Below, piece after piece: positions 8,985-15,785 of a stretch of 34,831 bases of DNA (its first letter is position 1; every line of letters starts with the position of its first letter). The notes beneath the pieces were generated by a model. That model saw nothing but the letters and a program-made list of their open reading frames with translations, made no database searches and was not told the origin of the DNA. The stretch is from T1Sed10-7 sp040904745. Lineage in GTDB: Bacteria > Actinomycetota > Nitriliruptoria > Nitriliruptorales > Nitriliruptoraceae. The stretch covers positions 1 through 34,831 of the forward strand of contig JBBDSW010000107.1 of the NCBI GenBank assembly GCA_040904745.1. Reading direction: 5' to 3'. The position numbers were made by a program, and so were the translations under genes.

Positions 8985-10205
8985 TCAGCCGGTCGGCGAC
9001 CGGCCTTCGGGACGTTGGGTCAGGGTGACGGTCACCGTCAGCACCTCGTCCTGGCGGTAGAGCTCGAGCTCCACCTCGTCGCCTGGACTCTGCTGTTGGA
9101 TCCGTCCGGCGAGATCGGCCATGGAGGTGATCTCCGTGCCGTCGATGGAGATGATGATGTCTCCCTGTTCGAGGCCGGCATCGACCGCGGGACCGTCCGG
9201 ATCAAGGTCGGAGATCACCGCGCCGGTCTCGGCCGGAAGGTCGTAGAGCTGGGCGGTATCCGGATCGACCGTCTGCCCGACGACGCCGAGGTAGCCCATC
9301 TGGACCTCGCCGGTCTCCAGGAGCTGGTCGGCGACCCGGCTCACGGTCGGCGACGGGATCGCGAACCCGACCCCCTGGTTGCCACCGCTGCTGCTCGCGA
9401 TCGCGGTGTTGACCCCGACGACCCGTCCCTGGCCGTCGACCAGGGCTCCACCGGAGTTGCCGGGGTTGACGGCGGCGTCGGTCTGGATCAGGTCCACCAG
9501 GACGCCCTGTGGGGTGGGCAGCGTGCGGCCCAGCGCGCTGATGATGCCGCTGGTCACGGACCCGTCGAGGCCGTAGGGCGAGCCGATGGCGACCGCCGGG
9601 GTCCCGATCTCCGGCATCTCCTCCTCGCCGGCCCATGCGGGTACGGGGAGGTCCTCCGCATCGACCTCGAGCACGGCGAGGTCGGAGGCCGGGTCGGCCC
9701 CCACCACCCGCGCGTCCATGCGGTCACCGTCGGGGAGGGTGACGCTCACCTGCCCGCCGGCTTGCACGACGTGGGCGTTGGTGACCAGGACACCGTCCGA
9801 GCGGTAGACCACGGCGGAACCCGATCCGGCTCCGGCTTGTCCCTGCACGTCGACGCGGGCGACCGACGGGGTCACCTGGCTCGCGATCGCGCTGATCGGG
9901 CTCGCGGTCGCGAGGGTGTCATCGGCGCCTTCCGAGCCCTCGCTCGCGCCCGTGTCGTCCTCCGTGGCTGGGGCGTCGTCATCGGCGGTCGCGAGGCCCG
10001 TGCCCTGCGACGTCGTGAGCAGCGCCGCCGGGACGGCGACCAGTGACGCGCCGAGGGCGCCGACCACGGCGATCGCCAGCCACTGCCAACCGGAGATACG
10101 GGCACGGGCGGTGGTCTGCGTCGCTGCCTCGGTCGGTGTCCGCTGTGCATCAGACGGTGGCGGCGGTGGTGTCGGTGCCGTTGGCGGGGTCGTCGGGCCC
10201 GTCAT
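8985..10205 (-). CDS. HtrA/DegP-type membrane-anchored serine protease with PDZ domain
   Basis: 406 residues. A Pro/Thr-rich cytoplasmic N-terminus is followed by one membrane anchor at about 39-63, an acidic linker, a trypsin-like protease domain at about 100-295 and a C-terminal PDZ domain at about 300-398. The catalytic triad is intact: His145 (TNAHVV), Asp175 (SDLAVLEV), Ser251 (NPGNSGGALV). The family degrades or refolds misfolded exported proteins outside the membrane. The ATG at 10205 sits after a perfect AGGAGGT; a longer reading from 10274 lacks such a site. It diverges from a response regulator/histidine kinase pair, 179 bases away, which suggests it is their target, as in mycobacterial MprAB-PepD or streptomycete CutRS-HtrA arrangements. 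Confidence 0.92.
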   Translation of the reverse strand: MTGPTTPPTAPTPPPPPSDAQRTPTEAATQTTARARISGWQWLAIAVVGALGASLVAVPAALLTTSQGTGLATADDDAPATEDDTGASEGSEGADDTLATASPISAIASQVTPSVARVDVQGQAGAGSGSAVVYRSDGVLVTNAHVVQAGGQVSVTLPDGDRMDARVVGADPASDLAVLEVDAEDLPVPAWAGEEEMPEIGTPAVAIGSPYGLDGSVTSGIISALGRTLPTPQGVLVDLIQTDAAVNPGNSGGALVDGQGRVVGVNTAIASSSGGNQGVGFAIPSPTVSRVADQLLETGEVQMGYLGVVGQTVDPDTAQLYDLPAETGAVISDLDPDGPAVDAGLEQGDIIISIDGTEITSMADLAGRIQQQSPGDEVELELYRQDEVLTVTVTLTQRPEGRSPTG

Positions 10206-10284
10206 TCGGACCTCCTGTGCGTGTGGGGAAGGGTCGCGGTGCCGGAGGCCGGGGATCCCGGCCGTCCGATCCATCGCCGCCGAC

Positions 10285-10337
10285 GGTAAGGAGGCCCTGG
10301 TAAGCCCGGGGTCGTGGCAGGTAAGGATCTGGTGAAG
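10285..10337. promoter_or_regulatory. GGTAAG direct repeats in htrA/response-regulator intergenic region
   Basis: GGTAAG occurs at 10285-10290, 10299-10304 and 10320-10325, followed by a related GGTGAAG at 10331-10337. The last two are 11 bases apart (one helical turn), and the second and third are 21 apart (two turns). OmpR-family regulators typically bind such head-to-tail repeats. The position between htrA and the regulator gene suits joint control of both. The role is inferred; the repeats are seen directly. Confidence 0.5.
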
Positions 10338-10353
10338 TGCGGTCGCCCGGTCG

Positions 10354-10359
10354 TAGGCT
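10354..10359 (+). promoter_or_regulatory. Possible -10 element of response-regulator operon
   Basis: TAGGCT fits the actinobacterial TAnnnT -10 pattern and lies 26 bases before the ATG at 10385. The ribosome site GAGAGGAG follows it. The GGTAAG/GGTGAAG repeats end 16 bases upstream, where an activator would bind. No consensus -35 is seen, which is consistent with activator dependence but does not prove it. Confidence 0.35.
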
Positions 10360-10384
10360 CAGCGTCCGCTCGAGAGGAGCACGG

Positions 10385-11110
10385 ATGGACCTGCCCGCCC
10401 GCATCCTCCTGGTCGAGGACGATGACGGCATCGCCCGGCCACTGGTCACCGCGTTGGAGGCGGGCGGTCACGTGGTCACGCACGTGACCACCGGCCGCGA
10501 GGCGCTGACGGCGGGTCGTGGCGCCGACGCCGTCCTGCTCGACCTCGGCCTCCCGGACATCGACGGGGTCGAGGTCTGCCGGCGGCTGCGTCGGGAGCTC
10601 GGCGCCGATCTCCCCATCCTGGTGCTGACGGCCCGCGACTCGGAGACCGATGTCGTCGTGGGTCTGGACGCCGGTGCGGACGACTACGTGACCAAGCCGT
10701 TCCGTCTGGCGGAGTTGCAGGCACGGTTGCGGGCGCTGCTCCGACGGGCCTCTGCCGCCCATGGTGGGGCCGGAGGAGGCGCCGAGGAGCTCACGGCGGG
10801 TGACGTCCGGGTCGATGTAGCGGCTCGGCGAGCCTGGCGCGGCGAGGAGGAGCTGGAGCTGACCGTCAAGGAGTTCGACCTCCTGGCGCTACTCGTGTCG
10901 CGGGCGGGCGTGGTCGTGACCCGTGACGAGATCGCCCGCGAGGTGTGGGACACCCGTTGGCTCGGCGGCTCGAAGACGATCGACGTCCACGTGTCCTCGC
11001 TCCGTCGCAAGCTCGGCGACGATCCGTCGGCGCCGGCCTACGTGACCACCGTGCGGGGGATCGGGCTGCGGTTCGAACCCACGGCAGACGACGCGGACGC
11101 GACACCGTGA
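10385..11110 (+). CDS. OmpR-family response regulator
   Basis: 241 residues. The receiver domain covers about 6-118, with the acidic pocket EDDD at 11-14, phospho-acceptor Asp53 (VLLDLGLPD), Thr82 (VLTARD) and Lys104 (TKPF). A winged-helix DNA-binding domain covers about 135-232 (LTVKEFDLLALLVSRAG, and the recognition region KTIDVHVSSLRRKLG). The ATG at 10385 follows AGGAG; an in-frame upstream start at 10337 has no ribosome site. Its stop overlaps the GTG of the kinase gene by 4 bases (GTGA), so the two are translationally coupled. It likely binds the GGTAAG repeats just upstream and regulates itself and htrA. This last point is inferred. Confidence 0.93.
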   Translation: MDLPARILLVEDDDGIARPLVTALEAGGHVVTHVTTGREALTAGRGADAVLLDLGLPDIDGVEVCRRLRRELGADLPILVLTARDSETDVVVGLDAGADDYVTKPFRLAELQARLRALLRRASAAHGGAGGGAEELTAGDVRVDVAARRAWRGEEELELTVKEFDLLALLVSRAGVVVTRDEIAREVWDTRWLGGSKTIDVHVSSLRRKLGDDPSAPAYVTTVRGIGLRFEPTADDADATP

Positions 11111-12396
11111 GGCGGCGACTGGTCCTGGCCACCACGGCGCTCGTGCTCGCCGTGGTCGTCGCGCTGGCGGTCCCCCTCGCCCTCGCCGTTCGGGGGGTGC
11201 TGACCACCCGTGCGGTGGATGCGGTCCAGGGCTCGGTCGAACAGATCGGCCTCCTGCTGGACGTGACCGCACGGACCTGCTCGGAGCTGCAACTGCGGGT
11301 CTCCCAGCTGAGCGGTGCCCCGACCGTGCTGACCGTGCTCTCAACCGACGGGACGGTGGTCGCGACCACGGGGCAGGGCGAGGTCACGGTGGCCGGTGAG
11401 GTCTTCGACGAGGCGGCTTCCGGCCGGGTGGCGGGCACCGTCACCGGTGGTCGGGTCGCCGTCGCCGCCCCGCTGTCGACCAGGGCCTGTGGGCGGCCGC
11501 TCGTCCTGCACGCCTCGGAACCGGACACCGCGGTGCGTGGGCAGGTGAGGACGGCATGGTTCGGGATCGGTGTGGCCGCCGTCGTCGTCGCCCTGCTCGC
11601 GGCCGGTGTCGCCGGCTGGTTCGGGCGGCGCATGGCGAGGCCGTTCGAGGCGCTCGCCACCTCCGCTCGCCAGCTCGGGGACGGGGACTTCTCGGCGCGG
11701 GCGCCCCGCAGCGGGTTGGAGGAGGCCGACGCGATCGCCCACGCGTTGGACGGCACGGCCGAACGGCTCGGGCGCGCCATCGATCGCTCGAGTGCGTTCA
11801 CCTCCGACGCCTCGCACCAGCTGCGCACCCCGCTGACGGCGCTCCGTCTGCAGCTCGAGGCGCTCGAAGCAGCCGTCGGCGCACGTCCGGAGACCACGGC
11901 AGCGCTCGCTGAGGCCGACCGCATCGGGGCCACGATCGACGACCTCGTCGCGCTCACCCGGATCGACGGCCCGGACACCGATGTGGCGCTCGGTCCCCTG
12001 ATCACCGAGCGCCTACCCGCCTGGCGTGCGATCGCCGCCGAGCAGGGTCGGGACGTCGTCGCCGAGGTACCGGAGGGGGCCACGGTGCGTGCTCGACCCG
12101 GCGCCGTCGCCCAGATCCTCCAGGTCCTGCTCGACAACGCGCTGGAGCACGCCACGGGCACGATCACCGTCGAGGTCGCCACGGCTGCCGCCGCCCGCGG
12201 TGACCGGGCGGTCCGGATCTGCGTGATGGATGAGGGAGCGAAGGGGGTGTCGGGGTCGTCCCGCGAGCCGGGCACCGGCCGCGGGCTGGCGCTGGCCCGC
12301 GCGCTGGCCGCCGCCGAGGGGGGACAGCTGAGCTTCGCGGGGGAACCGACGGGTACGCGGGTCTGCCTGATCCTGCCGGTCGTCGCGGATCGCTGA
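11107..12396 (+). CDS. Sensor histidine kinase with two extracytoplasmic cysteines (CutS-like)
   Basis: 429 residues. Order: membrane helix about 5-29, extracytoplasmic sensor 31-148, second membrane helix about 150-170, HAMP linker about 172-225, dimerisation/phosphotransfer domain with His237 (SDASHQLRTPLT), and ATPase domain with N box Asn344 (LLDNALEH), Asp375 (MDEGAKG) and G2 GTGRGLALARAL at 389-400. The F-box/ATP-lid between G1 and G2 is very short. The sensor contains exactly two cysteines, Cys58 and Cys128, able to form a disulfide. I recall two conserved cysteines in streptomycete CutS, which controls htrA-type protease genes. The GTG start at 11107 overlaps the regulator stop by 4 bases. 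The partner is the upstream response regulator. Confidence 0.9.
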   Translation: MRRRLVLATTALVLAVVVALAVPLALAVRGVLTTRAVDAVQGSVEQIGLLLDVTARTCSELQLRVSQLSGAPTVLTVLSTDGTVVATTGQGEVTVAGEVFDEAASGRVAGTVTGGRVAVAAPLSTRACGRPLVLHASEPDTAVRGQVRTAWFGIGVAAVVVALLAAGVAGWFGRRMARPFEALATSARQLGDGDFSARAPRSGLEEADAIAHALDGTAERLGRAIDRSSAFTSDASHQLRTPLTALRLQLEALEAAVGARPETTAALAEADRIGATIDDLVALTRIDGPDTDVALGPLITERLPAWRAIAAEQGRDVVAEVPEGATVRARPGAVAQILQVLLDNALEHATGTITVEVATAAAARGDRAVRICVMDEGAKGVSGSSREPGTGRGLALARALAAAEGGQLSFAGEPTGTRVCLILPVVADR

Positions 12397-12432
12397 CGGC
12401 CGGGCGTCGACACCGTGGCTGCTCGCTGGCTA

Positions 12433-12438
12433 TAGGGT
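12433..12438 (+). promoter_or_regulatory. Possible -10 element of mscS-like operon
   Basis: TAGGGT (within TATAGGGT, 12431-12438) fits the TAnnnT -10 pattern, 27 bases before the GTG at 12466, with AGGAGG between them. It lies in the 69-base gap after the kinase gene, so the channel gene may have its own promoter. No good -35 is seen. Confidence 0.35.
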
Positions 12439-12465
12439 CACCGGCCGAGTGAGCAGGAGGGGCTG

Positions 12466-13482
12466 GTGGGGCGGATCGCGATGGTCGTGGCGCAGGAGGT
12501 CGGTGACGGGGAGCCGGAGCAGCAGTTCTTCCGCGACACCGAGACGCCCGAGCTCTCCGAGCTCAGCGACCCCCAGACGATCCTCGACCTCGTCAGCGAG
12601 GCGTTCTCGGAACTCGCCGGTGAGGTGTTGGGTCGCCTCCCGTTGATCCTCATCGGGTTCGTCGTCCTGTTGCTGTTCCTGGTCGTCATCCGCTTCGTCC
12701 TCAGCGGCGTCAACCGCGGGATGCGGCGCGGAGACGTGGACTTCACGGTCCGGCGTCTGGTCAGCAACCTCTTGCGGATCACCCTGCTCCTGCTGGCGGT
12801 GCTCCTCGCGTTCGCCATCGCGGGGGTCGAAGTCGGGGCGATGCTCGCCGCCCTCGGTCTCATCGGACTGGGGGTCGCGCTGGCGCTGCAGAACATCCTG
12901 GAGAACCTCATCAGCGGCATCCTCATCCTGATGCGCAAGCCCTACGACCGCGGCGAGGTCATCATCACCGCCGGCCTCGAGGGGTTCGTCGAGGACATCG
13001 ACCTGCGCGTCACGACGATCCGCTCCTACGACGGGACGCTCACGCTCGTCCCGAACGCGGACATCTATCGCACCCCGTTGACCAACCTGTCGCGCCGCGG
13101 TACCCGGCGCAGCGCGGTGCAGGTCGGGATCGACTACCGCGATGACCACGAGCGGGCCCGGGACGTGCTGTGGGAGGCCACCAACGCCCTCGACGAGGTG
13201 CTGGAGGACCCGCCGCCGATGGTGCTCCTGACCGAGCTCGGTGACTCGAGCGTGGATTTCGAGATCCGGTTCTGGACGGACGCGGACTCGCTCACCGTCG
13301 TGCTGACCAAGGATGCCGTGCTCCGCGCCTGCAAGACGGCGGTCGAGCAGGCCGGGATGACGATCCCGTGGCCGATCCGGACCCTGGCGGCCGACAAGCG
13401 CCCGCTGCAGGTCGAGACGCCGCCGGGGGCCCTGGGCCGGGGGCAGCCGCCCGCGCTGGACGCGCCGGACGAAGGAGCGTGA
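12466..13482 (+). CDS. MscS-family mechanosensitive ion channel
   Basis: 338 residues. These channels open under membrane tension and release solutes on hypo-osmotic shock. Three membrane helices are predicted at about 58-80, 100-122 and 124-156. The third is the Gly/Ala-rich pore helix (AALGLIGLGVALALQNILENLISG). The beta domain follows with the typical VEDIDLRVTTIRSYDGTLT and LVPNADI motifs, then an alpha/beta vestibule and a Pro/Gly-rich tail. The N-terminal 50 residues are acidic and soluble-looking. The GTG at 12466 follows AGGAGGGG; the ATG at 12481 is an alternative but is too far from that site. The stop is one base before the next ATG, so it is co-transcribed with the epimerase-like gene. 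Confidence 0.92.
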   Translation: MGRIAMVVAQEVGDGEPEQQFFRDTETPELSELSDPQTILDLVSEAFSELAGEVLGRLPLILIGFVVLLLFLVVIRFVLSGVNRGMRRGDVDFTVRRLVSNLLRITLLLLAVLLAFAIAGVEVGAMLAALGLIGLGVALALQNILENLISGILILMRKPYDRGEVIITAGLEGFVEDIDLRVTTIRSYDGTLTLVPNADIYRTPLTNLSRRGTRRSAVQVGIDYRDDHERARDVLWEATNALDEVLEDPPPMVLLTELGDSSVDFEIRFWTDADSLTVVLTKDAVLRACKTAVEQAGMTIPWPIRTLAADKRPLQVETPPGALGRGQPPALDAPDEGA

Positions 13483-13483
13483 C

Positions 13484-14020
13484 ATGGCGGTCGAGGAGAC
13501 GGCCATCGAAGGCTTGTACGTGGTGCGACAGCCCACGCGCGAGGACGGCAGGGGCTTCTTCCGCGAGACCTACCGGCACTCGGAGCTGACCGAGGCCATC
13601 GGCCGCAGCCCGTCGTTCGTGCAGGCCAACCACTCGCGCAGTCGGGCCGGCGTGCTACGCGGCTTCCACGCCGAACCATGGGACAAGCTCGTCTACGTGG
13701 CCCGGGGCACCGCGTTCTGTGCCGTCGCCGACATCCGGGCCACGAGCCCGACCTGCGGCGAGGTGGCGACGTTCCTGCTCGGAGATGCACCGGGGGAGCG
13801 GATCCGGTTGTTCGTCGCGCTCGGACTCGCCAACGCGTTCTGCGCGGTCACCGATGTCGACTACCTCTACGACGTGAGCGCTGAGTGGCACGCGGGTGTC
13901 GAGAAGCGCTCGGTCGCCTGGGACGACGAGGATCTGGCCGTGCCATGGCCCGTCGCCGACCCGGTCGTCTCTCCCGACGATCGTGACAACCCGACCCTGG
14001 CCGAGCTGCTCCGAGGCTGA
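13484..14020 (+). CDS. RmlC-like dTDP-4-dehydrorhamnose 3,5-epimerase family protein
   Basis: 178 residues, a single cupin domain of normal RmlC length. Visible motifs are DGRGFFRETY at 21-30, FVQANHSRSRAGVLRGFH at 45-62 with the catalytic-base His62, DKLVYVARG at 67-75, and YLYD at 127-130 giving the expected acid Tyr. The usual AHGF motif reads ANAF (116-119), so its His is Asn117. The FHAEPWDK variant at 61-68 marks a subfamily in which, as I recall, GN replaces AH, so this may be normal there. True RmlC makes dTDP-4-keto-rhamnose, but no rmlA, B or D neighbours are present, so the substrate is uncertain. The gene starts one base after the MscS stop, with GGAG inside that gene's end. Confidence 0.82.
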   Translation: MAVEETAIEGLYVVRQPTREDGRGFFRETYRHSELTEAIGRSPSFVQANHSRSRAGVLRGFHAEPWDKLVYVARGTAFCAVADIRATSPTCGEVATFLLGDAPGERIRLFVALGLANAFCAVTDVDYLYDVSAEWHAGVEKRSVAWDDEDLAVPWPVADPVVSPDDRDNPTLAELLRG

Positions 14021-14100
14021 CGACCACGGCGGTCCTCGCTCGCCGGCGTCCTCGGCCGACGGGTCGCCTGCCATCTAGAGCTGCGGACGATCGGGCCGGT

Positions 14101-14122
14101 CCATCCACACCCCATCCACACC
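14101..14122. repeat. Tandem 11-bp direct repeat upstream of SOS-type promoter
   Basis: CCATCCACACC occurs twice head to tail (14101-14111, 14112-14122), one helical turn apart. It ends 16 bases before the -35 of the HNH gene. The ATCCACA core resembles a DnaA box (TTATCCACA) with two mismatches. The function is unknown. The remainder of the 233-base gap holds the promoter described next and otherwise nothing recognisable. Confidence 0.55.
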
Positions 14123-14138
14123 TGGCTGTCGTCGTTGC

Positions 14139-14166
14139 TTGACTCGAACAGGTGTTCGGATACGAT
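14139..14166 (+). promoter_or_regulatory. SOS (LexA) box nested between -35 and -10 of the HNH endonuclease gene
   Basis: TTGACT (14139-14144) and TACGAT (14161-14166) are a sigma70-like pair with a 16-base spacer. The spacer contains CGAACAGGTGTTCG (14145-14158), a perfect match to the Gram-positive/actinobacterial SOS consensus CGAACRNRYGTTCG. LexA bound there would block RNA polymerase directly. The gene would therefore be repressed until DNA damage activates RecA-dependent LexA cleavage. The ATG is about 80 bases downstream of the predicted start point. Confidence 0.85.
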
Positions 14167-14253
14167 CGCTGCAACGTCGAGGTGCCAGACCGCCCGCCGC
14201 CCGCCGGTTGGGAGGGGCGCCCAACGACCGACACGAGTGGTGGAGGTGACGAC

Positions 14254-15678
14254 ATGGCGCAGCGCACGCGCGAGGGGACCCTGCCGCGCCCCGCCGTGTC
14301 GTGTGCGTACGGATCGCCTGGCCGCCGGATGCTGCCGCGAGCGGTGCGCGAAGCGCCGAGGTCCTACGCGGCCAGCACCACCGAGCCGGACCAGGCGGAG
14401 CTCCTCGCCCGCCTGGCTGCGGTCGTTGCCGAGGTGGCCGCCGTCGATCCCGCGACCCTGGCCGATGCGCAACTGCAGGAGCACCTCGCGGAGCTCCGGC
14501 GGCCGATCGCGCAGCTCCAGGCCGCACGCGCCCGCACGCTCACCGAACGGGAGACGCGGCTGGCCCGCGAGGCCAAGCCGGAGCACCGCACCTCGGTGAT
14601 CCAGGAGGAACGCCGTCGGATGTCGCGGGAGCACGGCCTCACCCACTCACAGCTCAAACAGACGGAGTCCGCGGGCCGCAGCGCGCGGGATCACGCGGCG
14701 ATGGGCGAGGCGTTCGCCGCCGGTGATCTCGGCGAGGCACACGCCAAGATCCTCGGTGAGGTGCTCGCGCGCGTGCCTGCCGATCGGCAGGAGCGGATCG
14801 AGCGGGAACTGCTCGCCCTCGCCCGCCGCACGGACCCGGTGGCTTTCGGTCGCAAGGCGCGTGAGATCGTCGGTCGCGAAGCTCCCGACGCACTGGAACG
14901 TGACGAGCGGCGGCGTCACTCGAGCCGCTCCTTCCGCATGACCGACACCCCGGAGGGGGGGATCGCCTTCTCCGGCCGTGCCTACGGGGTCGCCGCGGAG
15001 GCGGCCCGCGTGGCACTGGACGCTTTCCGTCGCCCCGACACCGTGGATGAGCACCGTCGGCCCGAGCAGCGCGGTGCGGATGCGTTCGAGCAGCTGTGCG
15101 TCGCCGCTCTCCGTCATGGATCGGCACCGACCAAGCACGGCGTCCGGCCCCAGATCCTCGTGGTCGTCGAGGAGGACCAGCTCGCTGCCGGCCACGGCGT
15201 CGCGCGCTTCGCCTCCTCGGGACAGCCGGTTCCGGTCACCGAGGTCCGCGGCTTGCTCAGCGACAGCGTGATCGGACGTCTGGTCCGCGATGCCAAGGGC
15301 ACGCCCATCGAGGTGTCGCGGATGGTCCGAACCGTGCCCGCCGGGTTGTGGCGGGCGCTCGTCGTACGCGACGGCGGCTGTACCTGGGACGGTTGCGACG
15401 CGCCCGCCGGCTGGTGCGACGTGGCGCACGGCCAGGAGCCCTACCGCAGCGGTGGGCGTCTCTCCCAGGCCAACGGTGCGCTGCTCTGCAGGCGCCACCA
15501 TCACAGCTTCGATCACTCCGATCTGATCATCGAGATCGTCGGGGACCGGGTCTCCTACGGACGTCCTGGCTCCGATCCACCGGCCGGTGGGGACCCCCCA
15601 GCACCGCAGGGGTCACCCCCGTCACGGGAGGGCTCTACGCGCTGGGCGCGGCAGGAGGAGCTGCTCGTACCCGGATGA
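14254..15678 (+). CDS. DUF222/13E12-type HNH endonuclease family protein, SOS-promoter controlled
   Basis: 474 residues. An Arg/Ala-rich N-terminus of about 45 residues leads into the helical DUF222 region (about 45-340), followed by a C-terminal HNH nuclease domain at about 375-425 and a Pro/Gly tail. HNH residues are retained: His392 (DVAHGQE), Asn407 (QANGALL), and a CRRHHH cluster at 412-417; Cys pairs around 380-388 and 412 could hold a structural zinc. The usual DAHHI motif reads DVAHG, which loses only the first His. The ATG at 14254 follows a perfect GGAGGTGA; longer readings lack this. The family is abundant in actinobacteria, and several mycobacterial 13E12 members are LexA-regulated. 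The role in damage response or mobile DNA is not established. Confidence 0.88.
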   Translation: MAQRTREGTLPRPAVSCAYGSPGRRMLPRAVREAPRSYAASTTEPDQAELLARLAAVVAEVAAVDPATLADAQLQEHLAELRRPIAQLQAARARTLTERETRLAREAKPEHRTSVIQEERRRMSREHGLTHSQLKQTESAGRSARDHAAMGEAFAAGDLGEAHAKILGEVLARVPADRQERIERELLALARRTDPVAFGRKAREIVGREAPDALERDERRRHSSRSFRMTDTPEGGIAFSGRAYGVAAEAARVALDAFRRPDTVDEHRRPEQRGADAFEQLCVAALRHGSAPTKHGVRPQILVVVEEDQLAAGHGVARFASSGQPVPVTEVRGLLSDSVIGRLVRDAKGTPIEVSRMVRTVPAGLWRALVVRDGGCTWDGCDAPAGWCDVAHGQEPYRSGGRLSQANGALLCRRHHHSFDHSDLIIEIVGDRVSYGRPGSDPPAGGDPPAPQGSPPSREGSTRWARQEELLVPG

Positions 15679-15707
15679 CCGTCGGCTCCGGCGTCGCCCA
15701 CCACCGA

Positions 15708-15737
15708 ACGGAACGTTCCGTGCGCTACCGTTCCGGT
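15708..15737. promoter_or_regulatory. Palindromic putative operator before acyl-CoA carboxylase operon
   Basis: ACGGAACGTTCCGT (15708-15721) is a perfect 14-bp palindrome. A second, imperfect dyad, ACCGTTCCGGT (15727-15737), shares the half-site GTTCCG 15 bases further on. Both lie in the 107-base gap before the carboxylase ATG at 15786. The arrangement resembles a TetR-family operator. No regulator gene is adjacent, so its partner is unknown. A 14-bp palindrome can occur by chance at this window size. Confidence 0.4.
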
Positions 15738-15785
15738 CGCGTTGCCGGAGCTTCATCGCTCCGCGGATCGGGAGACGGGATCAGG

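Noticed and set aside
10466..10489. Palindrome GGTCACGTG-N6-CACGTGACC within the response-regulator gene
   Set aside because: It lies in the receiver-domain coding region (residues about 28-35), and 9-bp arms with a short loop are expected once or more by chance in a GC-rich window of this size.
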